Source: an uncultured Eggerthella sp. (lineage in GTDB: Bacteria; Actinomycetota; Coriobacteriia; Coriobacteriales; Eggerthellaceae). From it: DNA of 64,000 bases. The position numbers were made by a program, and so were the translations under genes. The stretch is taken from contig CAJKUH010000001.1 of the NCBI GenBank assembly GCA_905203045.1, forward strand, positions 186,001-250,000. The letters are read 5' to 3'. The notes under the pieces were generated by a model. The model saw nothing but the letters and a program-made list of their open reading frames with translations. It was not told the DNA's origin and searched no databases. Numbering within the stretch: the first letter of the stretch is position 1; each line of letters starts with the position of its first letter. Of this stretch, positions 40,107-48,960 are shown piece after piece.

Positions 40107-43100
40107 ATGGTGCCTAAGGTACAGCGTAAGGTTTCGCTGCAGCGCATCTTGCTGATTGCACTGCTGGTAGTGGTTCTGATTCAGGGCCTTCTACCGCTTT
40201 CTGCCCTGGTGGCAAGTGGGGTGCGCGAAACGCTGGAAAACAATGCGGTGGAAGTTGACACCCACATGGTGGACAACCGCAAAGTTACCCTTCAGAGCGC
40301 TATGACCACCCAGTGGAACGGCATTGCCAAGGAAAGCACGTACCTCAACAACCAGTTGGAGGCATTCCTTTCGCAGAACCACGTCGATATGAACGCCTTC
40401 CTGGCTAGCAAAGATTTGCAACGCGCCTATACCGCCCAGGTATATCCCGAGATACTCGACTATTCCAGGCGCGACCAGACATGCGGCGACTTTCTGGTGT
40501 TGGCAAACGACGCCAACACCGATTCTGCGGCAACGTACGAAGGCGTGTTCCTGCGCGATTCCGAGCCGACTACCATTGCCGACAGCAATTCCGACTTGCT
40601 TCTGGAACGCGGTGACACCTCGTTGGCACGCCAACAGACTATTTCGCTGGATAGCCCGTGGATGCCCTCATTCAACTTTGCGGGCAACGGCAACCGCTCT
40701 GCCGATGATTTCTTCTACCAACCTTATCTTGCTGCCAAGCAGTACCAGGACATCGACACCACGAGCTTGGGATACTGGTCGATGCCGTTTGTGCTGGAGG
40801 GCTCTGAGACCGACAACCATGAGATGATCACGTACTCGGTGCCGTTGCGCTACCAGGGCCAGGTGTACGGCGTTGTGGGTATTGAGGTTTCCACAAACTA
40901 CCTGCTGAAAACCTATTTCTCGGTTAAGGAGCTGGATAGCAGCCAGAATGCGGGGTACCTGCTTGCGGTTGACAAGGGCAACAACGAATACGACTGCATC
41001 ACCGGCACCGGTATGCTCTACGACACCTTGGAACGTGGCGGCGAGGGCTTCAGCCTCGGTTCGACCAACCACAACGATCTTTCGGAGGTGCAGGGCGTTT
41101 CCCTGGGCAGCCAGCAGGTGTTCGCGGTTACCGATTCCCTTAACCTGTACTCGGGGCGCGCTCCGTATGAAGACACCAAGTGGACCGTGGTGGGCCTGGT
41201 GACGGAAGAATCCATTTACGGCATCGGAAGCCAGCTGTTCGTGAGCCTTGCCACCACCATCCTTATGTGTGCGGTGATCGGCATTGTTTTGGCGTTGCTT
41301 ACGGTGCGCGGCCTTACTGCGCCGATCTACCGATTGATGGACAGCGTGCGCGGCGGCATTTCCGGCCTGAAGGAGTTTAAGCCTTCGGTTGTGAAAGAGG
41401 TCGACGAGCTTCATAAGGTTGTCCTTAACCTGACTGAAAGCGAAATCGAGGTCGAAAACCGCCTGAACGAGGAAAAGGAACGCTATCGCCTTGCCGTTGA
41501 AAGCTCGAGCGACGTGTTCTTCACCTACCGTGAAGAGAGCCAGACGTTCGAAATCGTAAACAGCAAGAATCACGATGGGGTGCTTTCCCTTCAACAGTTC
41601 CGCGAAAAGGTGCTGAACCGCTTTTTCGAGCCGCGTGACCGCGCAAGAATCGAATCGATAATCGAAGGCGCCGATACCTCGGTACACATGCAGGCCCTGC
41701 TGAGCATCGACGGCACTGAGGGAAGTCGCTGGTACGAGGTCCATGGCGATGCCGTGCCCGATTCCGAACAGGGCCATCGTCGCGTGGTGGGTTACGTCCG
41801 CGACATTCACGAGCAGAAGCTGCGCGAAATGGAAACGGAGAAGAACCGCATCCTGGATCCGGTAACCTCGTTCTACCGGCTGGGCCCGGGCGTTGCGGTT
41901 ATGCAGGAGGAACGCGAGCGCACTCCCGATGGTGTGCTGGCGCTTATCGACATCGATCATTTCGGCAGCATCGTGCAGCGCTATGGCCTGACGTTTGGCG
42001 ACGTGCTGCTCGATGAATTCGCCCGCCTTATCCGTCAGCAGGTGAAGGCCAGTGGGTTCGAGGTGCTTGCAATGCGCGCCGGCTCCGACGAGTTCCTGAT
42101 CTGGGCGCCGAACGGCGATATTGAGCGCGGTTTCAAGTGGATGCATGCACTGCAAGACCTGTTTGAGGACCTTATTCGCAAGAACGTGCTCGATTTGCAT
42201 TTCCATGTGGGCTTTGCCATTGCCACCACCTTCGACAGCAGCACCACGCTTATCCGTCGCGTGCGCGTTGCCCTGCAGGATGCTAAGGAGCGTGACGTTC
42301 TGTACTCTCTGTGGGAACCGAAGCTCGATGACTCCATCAAGCCGCGTCCCTTCGGCGAGATCATGTCGATGGGGTACATGAAGCAGGTGGGCCTTTCGTC
42401 CATTGCGCTGAACTTGCTTGACCGCAGGCTTTCGCTTTCGGCGGGCCTCGATCTTCTGGCGTGCCGTTTGGAAGAGGCATATGGCCTTTCCAATATGATC
42501 ATCACCCAGTGCAACTTGGAGTACTTGTCGGTAAGCATCCAGTACATTCGTCGCCCTATACCAGGGCTTGATACGCAGCGGGTAAGCCGCCTTTCGCAGA
42601 GCGATTTCCGCAAGCTGCAGAAAGACGCCAACCGTGGGCTTTTACGCCCCATGACGGAAATGATGAGCTCGCCCGACTTGCACAACTTCGGCCCGGTTAT
42701 GCGCAAGGGCCTGGCATTCCCCATGAGCGATGAAGGCCGGTATGTGGGCACCATCTTGTTCCTGGGTATCGGCGAAGGGCTTCTGCGCGAAAAGGAGGGC
42801 GCCAACACCCTGTGGGAAATCGGCTCCATTATCCAGAACCGCATCAACCAGGAACACCTTGACCAGTCCGCCCAGGCGAAGTCCGACTTCCTGGCGCGTA
42901 TGAGCCATGAAATTCGCACACCGATGAACGGCATCATCGGCATGACCGAAATCGCCCTGCAGGAAGGGCAAACCGAGGAACGCCGCACCGACTGCCTGAA
43001 CAAGGTACGCTCGTCTTCGCGCTACTTGCTTGATTTGCTGAACGACATTCTTGACATGACGAAGATCGAAAACGGCAAGATGAAGCTGGTGCGCGAAGGC

Positions 43101-44003
43101 TTTGACTTGGAGTGTTTGATAGACGACTTGCATTCGGTAATGGACGGGCGCTTTGAGGCGCGCAACCAAACGTTTATCACGGATGTTTCGCTGAACCACA
43201 CCGGCTATACGGGCGATGCCCTGCGCCTGAACCAGGTGCTTATCAACCTGCTGGGCAATGCCGTGAAGTATTCTGATCCAGGCACGGAGATTACGCTCAC
43301 CGTGCGCGAAGAAGAAGCTTCCGACGATGCAGCCGGCATTTCGCGCGTGTTCTTCGCGGTGAAAGACCAAGGCATCGGCATCAGCGAGGAAGACTGCACG
43401 CGCATCTTCAGCAAGTTCGAGCAGGTAGACACCACCGATGCCCGTCAGGAGGGCACGGGCCTGGGCCTTGCCATCTGCAACCGTTTGGTGCACATGATGG
43501 GCGGGCAGATCTACGTGGAAAGCCAGCTGGGAGTGGGAAGCACGTTCAGCTTTGCCATTCCGCTTGAAGTGGACGATGCCCAGAAGCATCAGGCTGCATC
43601 GCACAACGAGTCGATCGATTTCAAGGGCGCGCATGTGCTGGTTGCCGAAGACAACGCCCTTAACATGGAAATCATTACCTGCATGCTGGAAGATCTGGGC
43701 TGTGTGGTTGACGGCGTGATCGACGGCAAGCAAGCGGTGGAAGCGTTCCAGGATTCTGCTGAGGGCTATTACCGCGCTATCTTGCTGGATGTGATGATGC
43801 CGGTGATGGGCGGCTTGGAGGCGGCTCATACCATCCGCGGCCTTGAACGTGCCGATGCGGCCACGGTGCCCATTGTCGCCGCCAGCGCCAACGCCTTTTC
43901 CGAGGACATCCAGCGTTCGTTGGCCAGCGGAATGAACGCTCATCTGTCAAAACCGATAGAACGCGATCGTTTAGCCGAGACGTTGGCGGAGGTAATGAGG
44001 TAA
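40107..44003 (+). CDS. hybrid sensor histidine kinase with degenerate GGDEF
   Basis: A 1,298-residue membrane receptor. Helix 1 lies at residues 12-36, an outer Cache-like domain at about 40-365, and helix 2 at about 372-397. A HAMP/PAS-like linker (about 400-590) leads to a GGDEF-like domain whose signature is AGSDEF near 657, so it is probably inactive as a cyclase. A GAF-like region (about 770-925) precedes a HisKA with phospho-His in MSHEIRTPMNGIIG (about 934) and a HATPase with NLLGNAVKYSD, VKDQGIGIS and GTGLGLAI. The C-terminal REC domain has AEDNALNMEI (about 1180) and the phosphoacceptor in LLDVMMPVMGG (about 1227). It probably signals with the binding protein upstream and the Hpt protein downstream. 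Confidence 0.92.
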   Translation: MVPKVQRKVSLQRILLIALLVVVLIQGLLPLSALVASGVRETLENNAVEVDTHMVDNRKVTLQSAMTTQWNGIAKESTYLNNQLEAFLSQNHVDMNAFLASKDLQRAYTAQVYPEILDYSRRDQTCGDFLVLANDANTDSAATYEGVFLRDSEPTTIADSNSDLLLERGDTSLARQQTISLDSPWMPSFNFAGNGNRSADDFFYQPYLAAKQYQDIDTTSLGYWSMPFVLEGSETDNHEMITYSVPLRYQGQVYGVVGIEVSTNYLLKTYFSVKELDSSQNAGYLLAVDKGNNEYDCITGTGMLYDTLERGGEGFSLGSTNHNDLSEVQGVSLGSQQVFAVTDSLNLYSGRAPYEDTKWTVVGLVTEESIYGIGSQLFVSLATTILMCAVIGIVLALLTVRGLTAPIYRLMDSVRGGISGLKEFKPSVVKEVDELHKVVLNLTESEIEVENRLNEEKERYRLAVESSSDVFFTYREESQTFEIVNSKNHDGVLSLQQFREKVLNRFFEPRDRARIESIIEGADTSVHMQALLSIDGTEGSRWYEVHGDAVPDSEQGHRRVVGYVRDIHEQKLREMETEKNRILDPVTSFYRLGPGVAVMQEERERTPDGVLALIDIDHFGSIVQRYGLTFGDVLLDEFARLIRQQVKASGFEVLAMRAGSDEFLIWAPNGDIERGFKWMHALQDLFEDLIRKNVLDLHFHVGFAIATTFDSSTTLIRRVRVALQDAKERDVLYSLWEPKLDDSIKPRPFGEIMSMGYMKQVGLSSIALNLLDRRLSLSAGLDLLACRLEEAYGLSNMIITQCNLEYLSVSIQYIRRPIPGLDTQRVSRLSQSDFRKLQKDANRGLLRPMTEMMSSPDLHNFGPVMRKGLAFPMSDEGRYVGTILFLGIGEGLLREKEGANTLWEIGSIIQNRINQEHLDQSAQAKSDFLARMSHEIRTPMNGIIGMTEIALQEGQTEERRTDCLNKVRSSSRYLLDLLNDILDMTKIENGKMKLVREGFDLECLIDDLHSVMDGRFEARNQTFITDVSLNHTGYTGDALRLNQVLINLLGNAVKYSDPGTEITLTVREEEASDDAAGISRVFFAVKDQGIGISEEDCTRIFSKFEQVDTTDARQEGTGLGLAICNRLVHMMGGQIYVESQLGVGSTFSFAIPLEVDDAQKHQAASHNESIDFKGAHVLVAEDNALNMEIITCMLEDLGCVVDGVIDGKQAVEAFQDSAEGYYRAILLDVMMPVMGGLEAAHTIRGLERADAATVPIVAASANAFSEDIQRSLASGMNAHLSKPIERDRLAETLAEVMR

Positions 44004-44143
44004 CCTAGAGTAAGAAACGACATACCCCCGACAAAGGTGCAGCTGAAAACGCATTTTCGGTTGGCGGTCGCGGGTATGGTGCGCAAGCGTCGCACAGGAG
44101 GGTTTTCAAGCAGTGCTTCGCTTTGCGTTAAGAGGGGAGCGGC

Positions 44144-46156
44144 GTGTGTTCCTGCGACGGCAATTGCGTTGCTGGGAAATCGCCGTTGCGCGCTGCAGCA
44201 TTTTGCCGCAGCGAAAAGGAAGCGAGTACAGTCATGGAAGAACAACAGCGCGAAAAGAGGGCCCACTATGCGCAGGAGGCCCAGCGCAAGGGTTCCGTTA
44301 CCCATGAACAGGCGGGCGAAGAAGTAGACCGTCTGGAAAAGATATACCCCGTTGTGCGCCTTATGGACGAAGAGACAGTAGACAAGGAAAGCGATTGCCT
44401 GCTGTTTGGCGAAGGTTGCCCTTGCATGCGCAAGGTTTGCAACGACGTGATCCAAAACGGTGGCGAGCAAACCTACGTTTTACGCATGGGGGACGATACG
44501 AGCGTTGCCACCGCCCGCCGCATCGACGTTGACGGTTCGCCTCATGTGCTTTTGTACGCCCATCCGGCAAACGCGGTAAACGGCAAGTCGAATGTGAGCC
44601 TTCTGTACCATGACGCTCTTTCGGGCGTGTACAATCGTCGCTTCTACGAGGACAAGCTGTGCAAGCAGCGTCTGTTCGCAGGCATTGCCGTTATCGATCT
44701 TGACGACTTCAAGGTGGTAAACGATGCGCTGGGCCATCACGCCGGCGACGTTGCCCTGAAAACGGCAGCGCGTGCCATGCGTTCCACCATTCGCGATACC
44801 GATATGCTGGTGCGCTACGGCGGCGATGAGTTTGTGCTGGTTATGCCCAATATCGTGGCGGAAGATTTTTCGCACAAGCTCGCCGTGATTTCCGAAAGCG
44901 TGGCTGAAGCGGTGGTGCCCGGATACGAGTCGATGCACCTGTCCGTAAGCGTGGGCGGTGTTATCTCGCGTGGCACCACGGTGGAAGACGCCGTGAAGAA
45001 GGCCGACGATCTGATGTATCGTGCCAAGCAGCGCAAGGGTGTGGTGGTAACCGATTCCGACCCCGACTTGTCGCTGAAGGTCAGCAAGCCCATTCTGCTT
45101 ATCGTCGACGATTCGTTCATGAACCGCGAGATCTTGAAGGAAATGCTGCAGGGCGAATACGAGATCTTGGAAGCCGAGGATGGCACCGAATGCGTTGCCC
45201 TGCTGGAAAAGTACGGCAGCGAGATAAGCCTGGTTTTGCTGGACATCATCATGCCGAAGATGAACGGCTTCGACGTGCTTTCGCGTATGGCGCGTGCAGG
45301 CTGGATCGAAGACATCCCGGTAATCATGATTTCCAGCGAAGATTCCGATGAAGCGGTGCTGCGCGCTTACGAGCTGGGCGCTTCCGACTACGTAAGCCGC
45401 CCCTTCGACATGCGCGTGGTGCGCCAGCGCGTAAGCAACATTATGCGCCTGTACGCCAAGCAGCGCAGGCTCAGCTCGCTTCTGGCACAGCAGTTCATCG
45501 AGCGCGAAAAAGACAGCACCATGTTGGTCAACATCATGGGCGGCGCCATGGAACTGCGCAACGGCGAAAGCGGCCCGCATGTTTTGCATGTGCGCAACCT
45601 CACGGAAATCCTGCTGGAGCGCTTGGTGCAGAAAAGCGACAAGTACATTATTCGCGGCAAGGAACGCTCGGCCATCGCCATGGCTTCCACGCTGCATGAC
45701 ATCGGCAAGCTTGCCATTCCCGATGCGGTGCTGAACAAGCCGGGCAAGCTCACCGAAGAAGAGTTCGAGATCATGAAAACGCATACGGTGCGCGGCGCTG
45801 AAATGTTGGAAAAGCTCGACGAATACAACGACAATCCTACGCTCATCAGGACGGCCCACGACATTTGCCGTTGGCACCACGAGCGCTACGACGGCAGCGG
45901 CTACCCCGATGGTTTGAAGGGGGACGATATTCCCATTTCTGCCCAAGTTGTTGCGCTCGCCGATGTGTACGATGCCCTGACCAGCGAGCGGGTGTACAAA
46001 CATGCGGTGCCCCATGAAGAGGCCATGCGCATGATTTTGAGCGGGGAGTGCGGTGCGTTCAACCCGCTGCTGCTTGATTGCTTGGTTGACGTGCAGGAAC
46101 GCATAGCCGAAGAGCTGGACGTTCCAGCGCTCACCCCCCCCCTTCAATGCAAATAA
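44144..46156 (+). CDS. GGDEF-REC-HD-GYP cyclic-di-GMP protein
   Basis: A soluble 670-residue protein. A degenerate N-terminal region (30-160) is followed by a GGDEF cyclase domain with intact VRYGGDEFVLVMP and an upstream RDTD I-site. A receiver domain has IVDDSFMNREI and the phosphoacceptor in LLDIIMPKMNG (about 366). A C-terminal HD-GYP phosphodiesterase has STLHDIGKLAIPDAVLNKPG and HHERYDGSGYPDGLKGDDIP. One polypeptide could therefore make, break and be switched by phosphotransfer. The GTG at 44144 follows AGAGGGGAG and adds a Cys-rich start (MCSCDGNC); an ATG at 44234 (MEEQQREK) is the alternative. A run of nine C at 46134-46142 affects the last residues only. Confidence 0.9.
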   Translation: MCSCDGNCVAGKSPLRAAAFCRSEKEASTVMEEQQREKRAHYAQEAQRKGSVTHEQAGEEVDRLEKIYPVVRLMDEETVDKESDCLLFGEGCPCMRKVCNDVIQNGGEQTYVLRMGDDTSVATARRIDVDGSPHVLLYAHPANAVNGKSNVSLLYHDALSGVYNRRFYEDKLCKQRLFAGIAVIDLDDFKVVNDALGHHAGDVALKTAARAMRSTIRDTDMLVRYGGDEFVLVMPNIVAEDFSHKLAVISESVAEAVVPGYESMHLSVSVGGVISRGTTVEDAVKKADDLMYRAKQRKGVVVTDSDPDLSLKVSKPILLIVDDSFMNREILKEMLQGEYEILEAEDGTECVALLEKYGSEISLVLLDIIMPKMNGFDVLSRMARAGWIEDIPVIMISSEDSDEAVLRAYELGASDYVSRPFDMRVVRQRVSNIMRLYAKQRRLSSLLAQQFIEREKDSTMLVNIMGGAMELRNGESGPHVLHVRNLTEILLERLVQKSDKYIIRGKERSAIAMASTLHDIGKLAIPDAVLNKPGKLTEEEFEIMKTHTVRGAEMLEKLDEYNDNPTLIRTAHDICRWHHERYDGSGYPDGLKGDDIPISAQVVALADVYDALTSERVYKHAVPHEEAMRMILSGECGAFNPLLLDCLVDVQERIAEELDVPALTPPLQCK

Positions 46157-46174
46157 ATGAGTAAGGAGCTCAAA

Positions 46175-46528
46175 ATGTCTACCCTCGAACAAGCTTACGA
46201 ACAAGTAGGCGGAAACTATCAAGACGTGCTGAAGCGCCTTATGAACGAAGATCTGGTGCGCCGTTTCATGGGCAAGTTCCTTGACGACGGCAGCTTTGCC
46301 ACGTTGAAGGAATCGCTTGCCGCCAAAGACGTTGACGCGGCCTTCATGGCAGCGCATACGCTGAAGGGCGTGTGCCTGAACCTTGGTTTCACCAACCTGT
46401 ACAAGCCCACCAACGAAATCACCGAAGTGCTGCGCGCCGGCAGCCTGGAAGGAACCGAAGAGCTGTTTTCCCAGGTGGAAGCCGAGTACAACAACGTAAT
46501 CGATGCCTTGAACGCAGCGCTGTCCTAG
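46175..46528 (+). CDS. stand-alone Hpt phosphotransfer protein
   Basis: A 117-residue helical protein with the Hpt signature AAHTLKGVCLNLGFTNLY; the histidine accepts phosphate from receiver domains. It has all the usual helices and no other domain. The start at 46175 is fixed by AAGGAG six bases upstream. It follows the GGDEF-REC-HD-GYP gene by 18 bases and completes a relay in which kinase REC to Hpt to the second REC is plausible. Confidence 0.9.
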   Translation: MSTLEQAYEQVGGNYQDVLKRLMNEDLVRRFMGKFLDDGSFATLKESLAAKDVDAAFMAAHTLKGVCLNLGFTNLYKPTNEITEVLRAGSLEGTEELFSQVEAEYNNVIDALNAALS

Positions 46529-46598
46529 CGGACGGTGGATGTTTCGCGAGGCGCAGCGGGCAGTATAGGGCGCTCAAAGGGCAATAGTCCCCTTCTCT

Positions 46599-46657
46599 CT
46601 TGCAACAAAAAAGCCTCCTGGTTCGATGATCGAGCCAGGAGGCTTTTTTGTTGCAAG
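46599..46657. terminator. bidirectional terminator, 23-bp stem
   Basis: The arms CTTGCAACAAAAAAGCCTCC (46599 on) and their complement ending at 46657 pair over 23 bases, then after a mismatch TCGAT/ATCGA pair again. A/T runs on both arms make it work for the rightward Hpt operon and possibly the leftward pilT transcript. Confidence 0.9.
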
Positions 46658-46694
46658 TGGTGCCTTTGTCGAAAACCGCCTGTCAAACGTCGAG

Positions 46695-46940
46695 TACCCC
46701 AAGATGCGTTGCCAAACTCGGGGTATGCGCCAGTAAAACAGCGAGCGGGACTCTGACGAGTGCAGGGGAAGTGAGTAAACATGCCAGTGGCATGTTTAGT
46801 TCCCAACTATGCGCCCGAGCGGGCGCATCCTGCGCAGCTTTGCTGAGCAGGATTGCTGGCCTTCGCGCCATGCCCCGGGCTTTGAAGTTTCCCTGTGCCG
46901 TCAGAGTCCCGCGCAGCGTCATTGCGTCTCATGACGCCTT
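46695..46940. other. chain of inverted repeats of unknown role
   Basis: A 14-bp perfect pair GCGGGACTCTGACG (46745-46758) / CGTCAGAGTCCCGC (46899-46912) encloses three hairpins. They are TAAACATGCC-AGT-GGCATGTTTA (46776-46798), ATGCGCCCG/CGGGCGCAT (46809-46828) and TCCTGC-CAGC/GCTG-GCAGGA (46828-46852). Another stem, TACCCCAAG/CTCGGGGTA, lies outside (46695-46725), and CGTCAT/ATGACG lies near 46916-46935. The layout resembles a multi-branch RNA. No gene is supported between 46529 and 46964. Confidence 0.6.
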
Positions 46941-46964
46941 GCGCCGTTCGGCAGAACAGCGCAA

Positions 46965-48038
46965 CTAAAGCCCCTCGCTGCCGAAGCGGCGCAGGAGCGC
47001 TTCTTGATGGTTTGCGTAGGCAAGGGCGGTTTCCTTGGAAACCTTGCCAGCCTTGACGGCGGCGTAAAGGCCCTGATCCATGGTCTGCATGCCCAGCTTG
47101 CCGTTGGAAGCGATGACGCTGTCAATCTGGTAAGCCTTTTCCTCGCGGATAAGGTTGCGGATGGCGGTGTTCATGATCATGATCTCGAACACAGGCATCG
47201 TCTTGCCGTCTACCGTGGGTACCAGCTGCTGGCACACAACGGCCTGCAGCACCATGGAAAGCTGAATGCGCACCTGACGCTGCTGGTTGGCGGGGAAGGC
47301 GTCTACGATGCGCTCCACCGTGTCGGATGCGCTGGTGGTATGCAGGGTGGAAAGCACCAGCTGTGCCATTTCAGCAGCGTTCATGGCCGTGCCGATGGTG
47401 TCGGCATCGCGCATTTCGCCCAGAAGGATAACGTTGGGGCTCTCACGCATGGCCGAGCGCAGCGCCTCGGAGTACGTGGCGATGTCGGTTGGGATCTCAC
47501 GCTGGGTGATGATGCACGTGCCGTGCTTGTGAACGTACTCGATGGGGTCTTCCATCGTGATGATGTGTCCCGTGCGGCCGTGGTTCATGCGGTCAAGCAG
47601 GCAGGCAAGGGTGGTAGACTTGCCGCTGCCGGCAGGGCCGGTTACCAGCACCAGGCCCTTGTTGGTATCGGCCAGATCCATAACCGAATCGGGGATGTTC
47701 ATTTCCACGGGGTTGGGCAGGCCGAACGGGATAACGCGGATAACCGCGCCGTACGAACCGCGCTGACGGAAGATGTTGGCACGGAAGCGGCCCACGCCCG
47801 GAATGGCGAAGCTGAAGTCGTCGTCGTGGTTGATGTTGGCCTCGAAGATGGAAATATCGCGGCCCGCAAGCTCGTAAATGCCCTCGATGTACTCTTTCGA
47901 CTTCGCAGGGGTAAGCGGGTCGCCGTCAGTGCGCACGTGCACGCCGCTTGCCTGGTACGACAAAGGCAAGCCGGCATTGATGAATACGTCGGATGCTTTG
48001 ACGTCGATCATTTGCTTCAAGAGCTCTTTCAGCTGCAT
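46965..48038 (-). CDS. pilT: PilT-like pilus retraction ATPase
   Basis: A 357-residue hexameric ATPase of the type II/IV secretion family. Walker A is VTGPAGSGKSTTLACLL, the Asp box is TMEDPIEYVHKH, Walker B is VILLGEMRDADTIGTAM and the His box is STLHTTSASDTVERIVD. The C-terminal AIRNLIREEKAYQID and GMQTMDQGLYAAV stretches are characteristic of PilT (retraction) rather than PilB (assembly). The start at 48038 has AAGGAG. It is the last gene of a leftward pilus-like operon. No PilB gene is present in the window. Confidence 0.9.
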   Translation of the reverse strand: MQLKELLKQMIDVKASDVFINAGLPLSYQASGVHVRTDGDPLTPAKSKEYIEGIYELAGRDISIFEANINHDDDFSFAIPGVGRFRANIFRQRGSYGAVIRVIPFGLPNPVEMNIPDSVMDLADTNKGLVLVTGPAGSGKSTTLACLLDRMNHGRTGHIITMEDPIEYVHKHGTCIITQREIPTDIATYSEALRSAMRESPNVILLGEMRDADTIGTAMNAAEMAQLVLSTLHTTSASDTVERIVDAFPANQQRQVRIQLSMVLQAVVCQQLVPTVDGKTMPVFEIMIMNTAIRNLIREEKAYQIDSVIASNGKLGMQTMDQGLYAAVKAGKVSKETALAYANHQEALLRRFGSEGL

Positions 48039-48056
48039 AGGGTTCTCCTTGTCGTG

Positions 48057-48554
48057 TTACTGGTTCGAGCTTTCGCTGGACCAAAGGGTTTCTTCGTCGG
48101 TTTGCTGGGTAGTGGAAAGCTTCCATTCGTCGATGGAAAGCGTGCGGTGTTCGGTGATGTCCACGGCGGCGTCGAGCGCTTTGCCCTCTTCGTCGGAAAC
48201 CGTGAAGGAAACGCTGGTGCCGCTTACCTGGGCGCTTACGGAAAGGCCTTGCGCGCCGCTCTTTTCAAGGGCTGCCGTTTTGATGCTTTCCAGGTTGGCG
48301 TTCACGTCGCTTGCTGCTGCCTGGGCGGAGCTTGCGTGCTGCGTTGTTTCACTTATGGTGGCAAGCATCGCCTGCCCGTAGGAATCAAGTGCGTACGTTT
48401 CCGTGGTGGCTTCCGCATGGCGTTGCGCCATTGCCTGGGTGGCGTTGGAAGTGGTAACGCACAGCACGGCCAGAACCGCCAGCAGCAGAACGGAAATCAA
48501 CGTTACCAGGGTGATAGGGCCGATGCGCAGCCCTTCGGTTTGCTTGTCTGCCAT
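48057..48554 (-). CDS. pilin-like membrane protein
   Basis: A 165-residue protein. An N-terminal basic segment is followed by one helix (GPITLVTLISVLLLAVLAVL, about residues 12-32), then a helical and beta-rich outer region. The layout is that of a class III-type pseudopilin, but the glutamate five residues after the glycine is missing, so cleavage by prepilin peptidase is uncertain. It is 18 bases before pilT and one base after the preceding pilin-like gene. No named family recognised. Confidence 0.7.
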   Translation of the reverse strand: MADKQTEGLRIGPITLVTLISVLLLAVLAVLCVTTSNATQAMAQRHAEATTETYALDSYGQAMLATISETTQHASSAQAAASDVNANLESIKTAALEKSGAQGLSVSAQVSGTSVSFTVSDEEGKALDAAVDITEHRTLSIDEWKLSTTQQTDEETLWSSESSNQ

Positions 48555-48555
48555 G

Positions 48556-48960
48556 CTAGTTCACCCCTTCCACGTAGCGTGCGGCGTCTAATGCGTATGC
48601 TTCGCCTTCGTCATCGGTTACGGTGATGTGCGCGGTGTAGTAGGTGCCGTTTCCTTGGGCTTCGTCCGAAACGTCGCACGAAACGGTAAAGCCGTCGGCG
48701 CCTTCGCCTTGGGCGGTGCCCAGGCCCACCGTTTGCCCTGCGGCTACGGCCTGCGGGTTCGCGGAGAATTCCTCGGCGGCGTTCTGCGCAAGCTCGGTTG
48801 CCTGCGTGATGCGCTGCGCTTCCTTCGCGCCGTTGGCGGAATAGGCGAACAGCTGCGTGAACACGGCAAGCGATGCCACCAGGAAGAACAGCAGCACCAG
48901 CGCTTCAACCATGAATGCCGTGCCCGTCCACGAGGTTTTCCCTTGTTTCTGTGCGGTCAT
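48556..48960 (-). CDS. minor pilin-like protein
   Basis: A 134-residue protein with the sequence TGTAFMVEALVLLFFLVASL near its start. This resembles a prepilin cleavage region followed by a helix with the conserved glutamate one residue off the usual place. The outer part is beta-rich (DGFTVSCDVSDEAQG). It fits a PilV/PilX-like minor pilin. Start and stop codons abut or overlap the neighbours, showing tight translational coupling. Confidence 0.7.
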   Translation of the reverse strand: MTAQKQGKTSWTGTAFMVEALVLLFFLVASLAVFTQLFAYSANGAKEAQRITQATELAQNAAEEFSANPQAVAAGQTVGLGTAQGEGADGFTVSCDVSDEAQGNGTYYTAHITVTDDEGEAYALDAARYVEGVN

